This document shows, piece by piece, positions 17,168 through 25,423 of a DNA stretch of 43,385 bases. The stretch's first letter is position 1, and every line of letters begins with the position of its first letter. The DNA is from Lentisphaeria bacterium (lineage in GTDB: Bacteria > Verrucomicrobiota > Lentisphaeria > Victivallales > UBA1829), in contig JAFTJI010000002.1 in the NCBI GenBank assembly GCA_017456495.1, positions 1 to 43,385 of the forward strand. Direction: 5' to 3'. The notes beneath the pieces were generated by a model. The model was given only the letters and a program-made list of their open reading frames with translations, did no database searches and was not told the DNA's origin. A program made the position numbers and the translations under genes.

Positions 17168-18666
17168 TATCTGGACTGCTTTCCTGTTTCTCTGGTAACG
17201 ACCGGGAAGATGTTGATCCGCTTGATCCCGTTGCGGGAAAGAACGATCCGGAACTTCACATAGGAGTCAGACAGCCCTTTCATGCCGTAGCGGACAACGA
17301 TGTTGACATGATAAACCCGCTTTGCATCAATAGTCATGACTCCGCCCTTACCGTCCGGAATAAAAATCTTTTTCACCGGATTATCCATGTGCCGCAGGAA
17401 ACGGCTGAAATTGAACCGCATAATATCAACAAGACCATCTGCCTGATACCCGCGAATCAGATCATGGAATGCCTGTGAGTTCACTTTCACCTGTTTCCGG
17501 GCAAGGATCACCTGCTCCCCGAAACAGCCGTTCTCCAAGTCGGAAAGATAGGCTTTGTGACGGATCTCTGTCACCTCCCGGGGAACATCACTCTCTTTCA
17601 GAAAACTGAAACTTTCCCGGCAGAATCCGACCTGTTCCCCGTTTTCCCCGAGGATCCGGGTCTTATAATCATGAATGAACCGCCGGAGCTTTGTGGAAAA
17701 ATAGAGCTTCAGCCACTCTTTGATCCGGTCCTTGCCCATGTACGCGATCACCAATGTCATAAACAGAACAAGAGAGATGTCCTGAACGATGTATTTCTGC
17801 GTAATGAACGCCATGATCGTGGCAAACGCCATTGCGATACCGGCAGCGATACTGAACAGAAGATTTTCCAGAAAAACTCCATCCCGGCGGGTCTCTTTCC
17901 GGAGAAAAAGAATACTCGCCATCGCCTTTTTCAGCGTGCCTTCCCGGTAGACAAGCTCTTCATTATCACCATCGGGGTCCGGCACCGAAGGATAGCTGCG
18001 TTCTTTCCGGTAGGCAAGCTCCTGCTCTGCACGGGACACCATTTTTTTCCGACACTCCGCAAACACCTCTTTTTTACCGACTGCATGGTACAGTTTATAA
18101 AGATATTTGTTAAGAATAATGCTGAGGAACTCGTCTGCATGCCGGAACAGCTCCCGGACATCTTCCGGAATGGTCTGAACACACAGTTTCGGATAAAGCC
18201 CCCGGAACTTGACTAAAATCGCCGCAGTTTCATCCAGAAATGACTGGATCAGAGAAACTGCTTCCGGGTGTTCCAGAGAGTTCTCGATCAGGATTTCCTG
18301 ATCCCGGAGCGCACTCCGCATGATGGAACAGAACAACTTCAATCTTGCTGAATAAAGATTGATCGCTTCCGGCTTTTGGGCTGTCATACCGGGAAAGGTC
18401 TGTTCCAGTTTCTCCAACGGGGAATCAGCTCCGGTCATGCCGGTAATGGGAACGGACGGCGTTTTCAAACGGATATATTCATGCAGATCGGAGAAAAACT
18501 CTTCTTTCCTGTAAGTCTCGCTGTTGATCCCCAGATTTGTGGGCAGAAAGAAAAAGGTATCAACCGTATATTCATTCACTTGAGCATCCCGGCTTGCAGG
18601 GTAAGTGAACTTCATCTCTACTTGATACTTGTCATGCAGCTTGAACTGTTCTGCAAAATTTTTCAT
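17167..18666 (-). CDS. Conserved-looking protein of unknown function with two TM segments
   Basis: The 499-residue product was not recognised. It is mostly soluble and charged, with one hydrophobic block near residues 268-322 that makes two membrane segments (LLFSIAAGIAMAFATIMAFI and ISLVLFMTLVIAYMG) joined by a short loop. Both large flanking parts would then face the same side, probably the cytoplasm. The C-terminal part contains strand-rich sequence (RVYHVNIVVRYG, SYVKFRIVLSRNG). The stop codon overlaps the start of the ABC-F gene, indicating a joint role or at least joint expression. There is no signal peptide. Confidence 0.8.
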   Translation of the reverse strand: MKNFAEQFKLHDKYQVEMKFTYPASRDAQVNEYTVDTFFFLPTNLGINSETYRKEEFFSDLHEYIRLKTPSVPITGMTGADSPLEKLEQTFPGMTAQKPEAINLYSARLKLFCSIMRSALRDQEILIENSLEHPEAVSLIQSFLDETAAILVKFRGLYPKLCVQTIPEDVRELFRHADEFLSIILNKYLYKLYHAVGKKEVFAECRKKMVSRAEQELAYRKERSYPSVPDPDGDNEELVYREGTLKKAMASILFLRKETRRDGVFLENLLFSIAAGIAMAFATIMAFITQKYIVQDISLVLFMTLVIAYMGKDRIKEWLKLYFSTKLRRFIHDYKTRILGENGEQVGFCRESFSFLKESDVPREVTEIRHKAYLSDLENGCFGEQVILARKQVKVNSQAFHDLIRGYQADGLVDIMRFNFSRFLRHMDNPVKKIFIPDGKGGVMTIDAKRVYHVNIVVRYGMKGLSDSYVKFRIVLSRNGIKRINIFPVVTRETGKQSR

Positions 18667-18701
18667 AGTAAATCAACCTGGTTTGAGGCTTACAGGAAAG
18701 A

Positions 18702-18732
18702 ATTCCGGCAGAAAATGATATCCCGCCGGAAT
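18702..18732 (-). terminator. Possible terminator after thyX
   Basis: Arms ATTCCGGC (18702-18709) and GCCGGAAT (18725-18732) form an 8-bp perfect stem in the 87-bp gap after thyX. On the - strand the stem is followed by TTCTTTCC, only a weak T-tract, so it may attenuate rather than stop transcription into the 499-residue gene. Confidence 0.4.
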
Positions 18733-18753
18733 CCAATCACGATTCAGGAACGA

Positions 18754-19458
18754 TCAGACATCCCAGTTATCGCCTTTATCCTCAAAGTATTTTGCAACGT
18801 TGGGGATGATGGGCTTGATGAGTTTTTTGATCGCTCTTGCATATTCACGGATCTCCCACTGGGCATGTTCGCTGTCGCGCAGTTCCAGGAAGTGCAGGAG
18901 GTTTGCGAGATCAACAGTACCCCAGAAGGTGACCATCATGTTCTGCGGAAGTACACCGCGAGCCTGCTCACGGCAGACACCTGCGGCAAGAAGATCTTCA
19001 TACAGTTTCAGGGATGCCTGATTGTGCTGTTCGATCATGCCGCGCAATGCTTCGTCTTCAAAGTTTTCGTCGGCAACGGATGCCTGACGGTTGCTTTCTG
19101 CCTGTTTGCGGAGCTTCGGCGGAGTGTAGCACTCCATGTTGATCTCCGTATAACGGCGGGAAATTTCATTATAGGACCATGTGCGGTGACGGTGCCACTG
19201 ACCGCGGACAAACAGCGGACAATGGATGCTGAAAGTGAAAACAATATGTTCCAGCGGGCTGGTATGCTTGTTTTCAATGAGATATCTCAGCAAAGTAACA
19301 TCCCGGTCATCCATGTCTTCTTTGAGTTTCCCGAAAGAGACTCTTGCCGCATTCACGGTGGTAGCTTCGGAACCGAGATGGTCGATCAGACCAACCCAGC
19401 CCTGTCCGCCAAGCACCTTCACATGATTGTCGGGCGGAACATTCAGGTTCTTCATCAT
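18754..19458 (-). CDS. thyX: Flavin-dependent thymidylate synthase ThyX
   Basis: ThyX makes dTMP from dUMP using methylene-tetrahydrofolate, FAD and NADPH. The 234-residue protein contains the diagnostic RHRTWSYNEISRRY motif (about 86-101; consensus RHRxxSxNExSxRY), plus LEHIVFTFSIHCPLFVRGQW before it. Length is normal for the family. Its start is preceded by GGAAGTGC-type sequence about 8 nt away. It lies 29 nt after the PHP-like gene on the same strand, suggesting co-transcription, though no pathway link is evident. No thyA is in the window. Confidence 0.95.
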   Translation of the reverse strand: MMKNLNVPPDNHVKVLGGQGWVGLIDHLGSEATTVNAARVSFGKLKEDMDDRDVTLLRYLIENKHTSPLEHIVFTFSIHCPLFVRGQWHRHRTWSYNEISRRYTEINMECYTPPKLRKQAESNRQASVADENFEDEALRGMIEQHNQASLKLYEDLLAAGVCREQARGVLPQNMMVTFWGTVDLANLLHFLELRDSEHAQWEIREYARAIKKLIKPIIPNVAKYFEDKGDNWDV

Positions 19459-19487
19459 AATAGCACTTCCTTTCGTTCAAATTGTTT

Positions 19488-20672
19488 TCAAGCGAAACGG
19501 CGGCAGACTTTTTCTGCTCCCAGAAGGAAGTCATCCAGATAAAGTGCCAGCGGATCTTTGTTGAAGTCATCAACAAGCTTCTGTCCGGGGGTGTTCAATT
19601 CTGTTCCGGCAAGGATCGGCATACCGATCTTGGCTGCAGCTTTCACGACTTCATCCAGCTTTGCAACCAGCTTTGCGCTCTTTTCTGCATCGCCGACGTT
19701 CCAGTTGCGGTCCGGAATGATGGTGATGGCTTCTGCGCCCTTGGATGCGTGGAACTCCAGCAGTTTGACAGCATCAGCTTCGCCGCCGGACATTCCGTTC
19801 AGCCATGCGAGACAGGGGATCCCGCCGCAAGCCTTGGTGAATGCGTTCATATCTTCCAGAGAGGGGAAGCTGGAGGCATCGGGCTTGATGTAGCCGGGTC
19901 CGCCGCTCTTCATGAGGGCAGAACGGATGTTTGCTTCGAGAGCAACATCGGATGCAGCTGCTTTGGCAGCCTTGGCATCATCCATCTTCAGAGCTTTTGT
20001 CCAGTAAGCCATGGCTTTTTCCTTGGAACCGAAAACCGCATTGCCTTTCAGCAGATAAGCGTGGCAGAGGTGACGTTCTGTGGGATTTCCGGCAGGAGTC
20101 AGAGCAACCAGATCTTTTTCATAGTCGACTGCAACTTCAGGAACTGCTGCGTTGACCCGTTCCATGACGGTGCGGGTTCTCACGCGGGAGCGTTCCCGGA
20201 GATCCTTTGCAAACTGTTCTGCGCAGGCAGGAACTTTGCCGGACTGGAAGCCGACGCCCAGGTGGTAGGCAATGCCGGGTTCGCCGGGTGAGTTGATTTC
20301 GACATCTGCCATTTCGGGGATGTAAACGCGGGTTTCCATACCGCAAACGCCCTGAACTCCGAGAAGTTTGCAGGCGTAGCGGAATTCATCAACACCGTCA
20401 AGAACATCGAAGTCAACCATACCGGTGTAACGGAATCCCAGCAGCTTGGATGCAAGCGCATAGTGCGTGGGAGACCAGCCGAGACAGTTGAATGAGAAGA
20501 ATGTATGACCGTGCATGTTATGCTTTGTGGGGCTGTCAGGGAAAGCGCAGCCGAGCTGAACCATGTATTTTCCCAATGCTTCAAAACGGGTCGCCAGATC
20601 GAAAGAGTCCAGTCCGGCAGGTTCGTTGGTGGTCAGAAGCGTATTGATGATCGCCTGTGTTTTTTCGTCCAT
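19488..20672 (-). CDS. PHP-domain-like protein
   Basis: The 394-residue product contains HGHTFFSFN (about 52-60), matching PHP motif I (HxHTxxS), and later GMETRV, matching the GxE metal ligand of PHP phosphoesterases. The expected TDH motif is replaced by MVDFDVLDG, so one metal-binding histidine appears missing. PHP proteins hydrolyse phosphoesters such as histidinol phosphate or act as proofreading nucleases; this sequence does not identify a substrate. It is encoded 23 nt after the aldolase/dehydrogenase fusion and probably serves the same sugar-phosphate pathway. GGAGTATAAATC before the ATG gives the ribosome binding site. Confidence 0.7.
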   Translation of the reverse strand: MDEKTQAIINTLLTTNEPAGLDSFDLATRFEALGKYMVQLGCAFPDSPTKHNMHGHTFFSFNCLGWSPTHYALASKLLGFRYTGMVDFDVLDGVDEFRYACKLLGVQGVCGMETRVYIPEMADVEINSPGEPGIAYHLGVGFQSGKVPACAEQFAKDLRERSRVRTRTVMERVNAAVPEVAVDYEKDLVALTPAGNPTERHLCHAYLLKGNAVFGSKEKAMAYWTKALKMDDAKAAKAAASDVALEANIRSALMKSGGPGYIKPDASSFPSLEDMNAFTKACGGIPCLAWLNGMSGGEADAVKLLEFHASKGAEAITIIPDRNWNVGDAEKSAKLVAKLDEVVKAAAKIGMPILAGTELNTPGQKLVDDFNKDPLALYLDDFLLGAEKVCRRFA

Positions 20673-20695
20673 GATTTATACTCCTTGGTTTTCGA

Positions 20696-22579
20696 TTAGC
20701 TCAACATGACCTGTCCGCCGGTGACGGGGATGGCTTGTCCGGTTTCAAACTGCTGATTGACGCAGTAGATGATCGCTTTTGCAACATCAGCCGGGAAGCA
20801 GCCGCGCTGGATCGGGGACTTGGAAAGATAGAATGCCTTCACATCGGCAATGGTCTTTGCTCCGGGAACCTTTCCGGCATCAAGATACTGCTTGAAGAGA
20901 CCGCGTTCCGGGTCGGACCACAGCGGACCGTCATAGAAGTTTCCGGGACAGACACTGTTGACCTTGATATTGTTTGCGACCAGTTCCAGTGCAAAGCTCT
21001 GGGTCATACCGATGGTACCGAACTTTCCTGCGGCATAAGCTGCATTCTTGTTGGAACCGACCAGTCCGCTCTTGCTGTTCACCTGAACAAAGTCTGTCCA
21101 GATTCCGGAAGCCTTGTTCTGGATCGCCATCATCGGAGTGAAGTGCTTGACACAGAGGAAGTAACCGGTGTAGTTGACTGCGGTAACAAAATCCCATGCT
21201 TTCTTTTCAAAGGTGGGTGTGGGTCCGGCTTTCAGAACACCTGCGTTGGAAACGAAAAGGTCAAGACCGCCGACTTCACGGATGACTTCGTCAGCCATTG
21301 CTGCGACAGAATCTTCGCTGGAAACGTCAACGGAAACGGCAGAAGCGTTTTTGCCGAACTTGGCAGCGGCTGCTTTTGCACCTTCCAGATTCAGGTCGGC
21401 AATCACAACATGAGCCCCGGCTTTCACCAGTTCTTCTGCGATACCGAAACCGAATCCCTGAGCACCGCCTGTGACCAGAGCGATCTTTCCGCAGAGAACT
21501 CCGGCAGAATCCATCTGCTTTCTGCGTTTGGCTTCTGCACCCCAGTTTTCAATAAAGATCCGCATGGGATCGGGCATGACAGCTGCGCCGCCGAATGCCT
21601 TTGCCAGCCCGTTGATCGCTGCTGCATCAGCAAGCAGATCTTTGGCAGCACGCATCACAGGAACGTTCTTGCCGACTGCAAACATTGCCTTGCCGGGAAC
21701 GATAACTGCTTTGGGATAGAAACCATATTTTGCACGGTAGGCTTCCACAACATCCTTGTTGATCACATCAGTGATGAGGGGATAGGAACCGGCATAAACC
21801 AGATGGTCAGGTGTGAAAGGACCGTCAGCCATGTCATAAAGGTTCATTGCACCGACAGCTGCGGGAACGCCATCGACAGCGCAGAGACCGCGGAGCAGAG
21901 GAGCGTTTTCACGGATGAAATCAGCATCAGGAGCGGTTCCGGCAGGAACTTCAGCACCTTTAGCCTTGCAGTAATCAGCAAGTTTCTGCTTCATTGCTTC
22001 ATAGACAGCTTCGATTTCTGCAACATCTTCGCCGGCAACGAACACACCGTGGTTCTGCATAAACATGACCTGGGGCTGTTTACCGTATTTTGTAGCATAT
22101 TCTTTGAATCCTTCAACGGAAGCAAGTGCAAGTGTCAAACCGGGGTTGATGGGACCCAGCCAGAGAGCTTCGGGGAAGAGTTCCGCGCAGATCTCTTTAC
22201 CGTTCTTTCCGCAGGTCATCGCATTGACAAGCGTAGGATGGAGATGCACAACGTAGGAGGCATCGAAAATTGCATGAAGGATCGCTTCGACAGAGGGGGT
22301 CTTTCCGCTGTTGTCGATAACGGAGAAGAGAGCATAACGGTTGACCAGATCTTCCTGTTTATCTGCGGGAACAGTTGCGCATTCTTCGAGGGAGCGTTTC
22401 AGCATGGAGATATCCATCTGGACGAAATCTTCCGGCTGCATATCAGCAAGCATTTTTCCGCTGGGTTTAACGTAAAGGATTCCGTCTTTTTTCCAGGAGG
22501 TGTTTCCGCCGCCTGCAAGAACGTATTCCGGGTTTGCTCCCATCTTGCGGGAGACTTCTGCGATTTTTTCCAATGACAT
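20696..22579 (-). CDS. Fused class II aldolase / short-chain dehydrogenase (rhamnulose-phosphate type)
   Basis: The start at 22579 is chosen because GGAAGGAG lies 8 nt upstream (22588-22595); an in-frame ATG at 22609 lacks one. The 627-residue protein begins with a class II aldolase domain (about 1-340) containing the zinc-site motif HLHP and MQNHGVF, and ends with a Rossmann short-chain dehydrogenase (about 360-627) with TGGAQGFGFG, NAG and the catalytic Y-A-A-G-K. This matches bifunctional rhamnulose-1-phosphate aldolase/lactaldehyde dehydrogenase-type proteins, which cleave a deoxyketose phosphate to DHAP and an aldehyde. Specificity for rhamnulose rather than fuculose or another sugar is not proved. 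Confidence 0.85.
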   Translation of the reverse strand: MSLEKIAEVSRKMGANPEYVLAGGGNTSWKKDGILYVKPSGKMLADMQPEDFVQMDISMLKRSLEECATVPADKQEDLVNRYALFSVIDNSGKTPSVEAILHAIFDASYVVHLHPTLVNAMTCGKNGKEICAELFPEALWLGPINPGLTLALASVEGFKEYATKYGKQPQVMFMQNHGVFVAGEDVAEIEAVYEAMKQKLADYCKAKGAEVPAGTAPDADFIRENAPLLRGLCAVDGVPAAVGAMNLYDMADGPFTPDHLVYAGSYPLITDVINKDVVEAYRAKYGFYPKAVIVPGKAMFAVGKNVPVMRAAKDLLADAAAINGLAKAFGGAAVMPDPMRIFIENWGAEAKRRKQMDSAGVLCGKIALVTGGAQGFGFGIAEELVKAGAHVVIADLNLEGAKAAAAKFGKNASAVSVDVSSEDSVAAMADEVIREVGGLDLFVSNAGVLKAGPTPTFEKKAWDFVTAVNYTGYFLCVKHFTPMMAIQNKASGIWTDFVQVNSKSGLVGSNKNAAYAAGKFGTIGMTQSFALELVANNIKVNSVCPGNFYDGPLWSDPERGLFKQYLDAGKVPGAKTIADVKAFYLSKSPIQRGCFPADVAKAIIYCVNQQFETGQAIPVTGGQVMLS

Positions 22580-22644
22580 TTCCTGAACTCCTTCCTTGAA
22601 TTTTTTCAATCAATGTCTGAATGTTGAATAAAATATCATCGGGT

Positions 22645-22673
22645 AAAATAGCATAAAACAGGAATTATTACAA
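22645..22673 (-). promoter_or_regulatory. Promoter of the aldolase operon
   Basis: TTGTAA (22668-22673) and TATTTT (22645-22650) are 17 nt apart on the - strand, with TGC ahead of the -10. Transcription would start near 22638, about 60 nt upstream of the aldolase start codon. Confidence 0.45.
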
Positions 22674-22794
22674 GTAAAAATGGAAATAAAATGAGGTTTA
22701 TTTTCTCATTTTTTGAAGAATATGAAAATCAGAGAAGATCAGAAATGTTTTTTGCACGGAACAATTTTGACTGAAAACATGATTCGGACCGGGC

Positions 22795-22832
22795 AAAAAA
22801 ACAGGGCGCACCCGGATTTTCCGGGAACGCCC
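22795..22832 (-). terminator. Rho-independent terminator of the 22840-24882 gene
   Basis: On the - strand a GC-rich hairpin with arms GGGCG..CCCGGA and TCCGGG..CGCCC (22804-22832) is followed by TG and seven T (22795-22801). It begins 8 nt after the stop codon and separates this gene from the aldolase operon. Confidence 0.85.
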
Positions 22833-22839
22833 GTAATTT

Positions 22840-24882
22840 TCACTTGATCTTGAATGCCGTGAAGGCGTAACATTCCATCCGGTGATCAATAACGGCAATA
22901 CCGTTGCGCCATTCAAACTTGACCGTTTTCCACTTTCCTGCCGGTGTCAGAATTCGTATCTGCTCCGGTCTTTCAGCACAGCGAAGCTCCAGTTTTTCCA
23001 CAGGCTCAAAGTTCAAGTTGCAAACACCGAGGATCGTTGCACCGTCTTTCGCGATTCTGGTCAAAGCCGCAAAATTCTGTTCATTGCCCACTGCGAAAGG
23101 TATCTGCTTCCCATTCAGTTTTTTCAGGATCTCAAGCATCCATGCTTTTCTTCCGGCATTGTGGATCGAAAACGGGGATACTTCCATGTGGAACCCGGTT
23201 GTGCAGATATATCCGCCAAGAGAATTTTTGACAAAGACTGTTGCAGGTGAAACTTTTTCCAGTTCAGGAGATGAGGCAAACGGAGAATAATAGTACCAGC
23301 TCAAGACTTCAGCATTCTTATCTTTGAGCGTGATAAAGGGAACTTTACCGTCTTTGCTCATGACCAGCCGTCTGCCGTCAGAATACAGTTCACGGTTGAA
23401 CCGGAAATCTCTCTTTTCAGCGGTCAGACCGAGATATTCCGCAAAGCCGCGCCGGGTCAGCGCAATTGCAGCGGAGCCGTCAACCAGCAATTTTCCGGAA
23501 AGAAGCTGTTTCAGTTCAGCATCGGAAAATCTTGCAACAGCTTTTTCTCCGGCAAGCAGATAAACACCATCCCTGTTCAGTTCATAAGAACAATAGAACG
23601 GGATCCCGAAGACGGCACACATGGTGTCAGCCCAGTTTGTCTGATCCAGAAAGAAATTATGAGGCATTACAAAGGTCCATTCAGGGAAATTTCTGTGACA
23701 GGGCTGAATCAAACCGGACAATTCAGTTTTTGCCATACTCCCGGTCAGAACCTGATAAAAATTCCGGTATTTTGCAAGAGTATCAGTATAAACACGGGGA
23801 ACCGGATATCCGTTTTTTCTGGCATTGACATACCAGATCTTTGCGCCGTTCATACCGGACATGATGCTGGTACAAAGTTTTGCATGCATGCTGACTGCTG
23901 CACGGCTGTAGAGGTCATGGGGGCAGGTATCAGCTTCGTCCAGAACATTCGGGATCCCGGGATGCGCCGCACGCAAAGCAAGAGAGCGTGTCAGGACAAT
24001 GGGAAAAGTCTTCTTGATATCCTGCTCCAGATAATTTGCGTTGCAGACACGCATGGTCGGAGGATGATTCTTCCCCGCAAACGCTCTTGCGGTCTGATCG
24101 TTAAACCGGAACTCCCATCCGGGCATACAGCTGCCTGCCGGAATGGAGGGATCAACAGAATCAAGCCCCTGACGGATCAACGCAGCAACACCGTTGACCG
24201 TATCGCGCTGAAGCTGAAGAAATGCTTCAAAGATTTCGTCTCCGGGTTTGGATTCCCGAACTGCTTTCCGGAGCTGGGCAGAAGTAAATTTCTTTCCGGT
24301 TCGTCTATTGAACTCCGCAACATGACGGCGGCAGAAACATTCCGCTTTCGGAGAAAATCCGCGGATATCATCGTCACCCATTACAAAAACAGGTTTCTCT
24401 TTTGCAGCTGCCACTGCAACATCGTAAATATATTTCCGGAATCCGGGATCCAGAGGACAAAAACGGGAAGTCTTGCCGTCAATATTAATGGTCCGGGTCC
24501 ATTTTTCCTCATCCTTGTCGACTCTTGGCCAATGACCGAGAATACTCTGAAAAAGAATTCCCAGCTTAACATTGGACCCCTGCAGCTCCTTTTTCAGTTT
24601 TCTGTAACTGTCGAAAAGCTGATCTGCCTTTTTTCGTGCAGGATAACCCTCGGGGTGGATGGTTAGTGAATAAAGAACAATACAGTTTCCCGTCCGCTGC
24701 TGATATTCGATCATATCTTTTGCAGTTTGAGCTTCATCGCCATTGGCAAAAGGGACAATGTTGTAAAAAACGAAATTATCTTTCATTGCTTGCTGTTCCT
24801 CTTTTGAAGTTTCACCATTTGAAACACATGCTGTCCCGGCAGCCAGAAGAAAAGCCATTGCGGCACATTTCAAATATTTCAT
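22840..24882 (-). CDS. Exported glycosidase-like protein (paralogue of 314-2341)
   Basis: The start at 24882 follows AAAGGA (24892-24897) with 9-nt spacing and gives 680 residues; the frame is open further upstream but without a ribosome binding site. MKYLKCAAMAFLLAAGTAC is a signal peptide with a possible, non-ideal lipobox (GTA-C), so it is exported and may be lipid-anchored. The body follows the same block order as 314-2341: a barrel-like N-terminal half with KLGILFQSILGHW, FCPLDPGFRKYIYD, VFVMGDDDIRGFSP and CFCRRHVAEFNRRTGKKF, then a beta-rich C-terminus ending in MECYAFTAFKIK. It is probably a glycosidase of an undescribed family. It is a single-gene unit with its own promoter and terminator. 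Confidence 0.75.
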   Translation of the reverse strand: MKYLKCAAMAFLLAAGTACVSNGETSKEEQQAMKDNFVFYNIVPFANGDEAQTAKDMIEYQQRTGNCIVLYSLTIHPEGYPARKKADQLFDSYRKLKKELQGSNVKLGILFQSILGHWPRVDKDEEKWTRTINIDGKTSRFCPLDPGFRKYIYDVAVAAAKEKPVFVMGDDDIRGFSPKAECFCRRHVAEFNRRTGKKFTSAQLRKAVRESKPGDEIFEAFLQLQRDTVNGVAALIRQGLDSVDPSIPAGSCMPGWEFRFNDQTARAFAGKNHPPTMRVCNANYLEQDIKKTFPIVLTRSLALRAAHPGIPNVLDEADTCPHDLYSRAAVSMHAKLCTSIMSGMNGAKIWYVNARKNGYPVPRVYTDTLAKYRNFYQVLTGSMAKTELSGLIQPCHRNFPEWTFVMPHNFFLDQTNWADTMCAVFGIPFYCSYELNRDGVYLLAGEKAVARFSDAELKQLLSGKLLVDGSAAIALTRRGFAEYLGLTAEKRDFRFNRELYSDGRRLVMSKDGKVPFITLKDKNAEVLSWYYYSPFASSPELEKVSPATVFVKNSLGGYICTTGFHMEVSPFSIHNAGRKAWMLEILKKLNGKQIPFAVGNEQNFAALTRIAKDGATILGVCNLNFEPVEKLELRCAERPEQIRILTPAGKWKTVKFEWRNGIAVIDHRMECYAFTAFKIK

Positions 24883-24907
24883 CTGACAAAATCCTTTCTT
24901 AATTCCA

Positions 24908-24930
24908 GTCATTTGTGATAATATAATGAC
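24908..24930. promoter_or_regulatory. Inverted repeat over the -10, candidate operator
   Basis: GTCATT (24908-24913) and AATGAC (24925-24930) are perfect inverted copies 11 bp apart and bracket the -10 box of the 22840-24882 gene. A protein bound here would block polymerase. No regulator is encoded next to it. Confidence 0.4.
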
Positions 24931-24948
24931 TGCAGCAAAATTGTTCAA
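24920..24948 (-). promoter_or_regulatory. Promoter of the 22840-24882 gene
   Basis: TTGAAC (24943-24948) and TATATT (24920-24925) are spaced 17 nt on the - strand. The start of transcription would be near 24913, about 31 nt before the start codon. Confidence 0.5.
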
Positions 24949-24999
24949 ACGGAAATTTTTCAAAAAAGATATGGGATAACAATAAAAAAATGGATTTTT

Positions 25000-25026
25000 T
25001 TGATTCAGCCGCATCTGATTTATACA
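25000..25026 (+). promoter_or_regulatory. Possible promoter of a small RNA
   Basis: TTGATT (25000-25005) and TATACA (25021-25026) are 15 nt apart (16 if TTTGAT is used as -35). It would start transcription near 25033, ahead of the folded region that ends at the terminator 25189-25206. Confidence 0.35.
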
Positions 25027-25032
25027 TGTGAA

Positions 25033-25206
25033 TCTTCTCGCAAGGGAGGCAATTTCAAAAAAAACGTCATAATTTATCTGAAAAGGGATTTTTGATGAGC
25101 CGAAAACGCTCCATTTTCAGATCGCATTAAGGATTTACTGGCATTTTGGAAGACTCTTGGAATTGCCTCAAAAAGTATAAAAATCAACAAAAAACAGCAG
25201 TTTTTT
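25033..25206 (+). ncRNA. Candidate structured small RNA, class unknown
   Basis: No protein is encoded here. GAGGCAATTTC (25046-25056) pairs with GGAATTGCCTC (25159-25169). Nested inside are TCTGAAAA/TTTTCAGA (25077-25084/25114-25121) and an apical GAGC/GCTC hairpin (25097-25111). The result is a long rod with a large central bubble, about 125 nt, followed by an intrinsic terminator. That outline recalls 6S RNA, but no conserved 6S sequence was recognised. A MITE with these terminal inverted repeats is the main alternative. Strand is inferred from the terminator and possible promoter. Confidence 0.35.
25189..25206 (+). terminator. Intrinsic terminator upstream of prs
   Basis: AAAAAAC (25189-25195), a 4-nt loop and GTTTTTT (25200-25206) form a perfect 7-bp hairpin ending in six T. 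It separates whatever is transcribed from 25033 from the prs promoter at 25229, and would also work on the - strand. Confidence 0.55.
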
Positions 25207-25228
25207 CATAGTTTTTAAAGAAAAAAAT

Positions 25229-25257
25229 TTGACAAATGCAGAAAGCGGGTGTAAATT
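25229..25257 (+). promoter_or_regulatory. Strong promoter of prs and the following operon
   Basis: A consensus TTGACA (25229-25234) is followed after 17 nt by TAAATT (25252-25257). This is the best sigma-70-like match in the window. Transcription would begin near 25264, leaving a leader of about 195 nt before prs. Confidence 0.75.
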
Positions 25258-25261
25258 ATCA

Positions 25262-25408
25262 GACCAAGTATTAGTAAGTGAGCCTTGATCCGGAAAGGAT
25301 ACGAAGTCTGCACCCTGAGATGGGAAGAACAAAAAGTTCGGCAGACGCACCCATAAGGTTGTATCGGACTTGGTTTGCGCGGGGAATGCGCAGACCGGTT
25401 ATTTCCCC
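25262..25408 (+). promoter_or_regulatory. Folded 5' leader of prs, candidate riboswitch or RNA control element
   Basis: GACCAAGT (25262-25269) pairs with ACTTGGTT (25368-25375) to close a multibranch domain. Inside are hairpin ATCC/GGAT with a GGAAA loop (25288-25300) and stem GTCTGC/GCAGAC (25306-25311/25341-25346), which in turn encloses CCC/GGG and GAAC/GTTC. Directly after the closing stem, TGCGC/GCGCA (25376-25392) has loop GGGGAAT, which can pair with TTCCCC at 25403-25408 to make an H-type pseudoknot. The layout is riboswitch-like. It matches no class I know, including the PRPP (ykkC 2a) motif. PRPP or nucleotides would be logical ligands, given the gene downstream. Confidence 0.5.
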
Positions 25409-25423
25409 TTCAAGACTCGAAAG

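Noticed and set aside
20735..22576. A 613-codon frame opposite the aldolase/dehydrogenase fusion
   Set aside because: Long only because of codon bias in the real gene; no start signal and cysteine/histidine-rich nonsense composition.
25262..25375. Reading the prs leader as 6S RNA or SRP RNA because of CCTGAGATG and CCGGAAAGG
   Set aside because: The closed domain is too short for 6S and lacks the complementary 3' arm; the conserved SRP loop sequence is not present.
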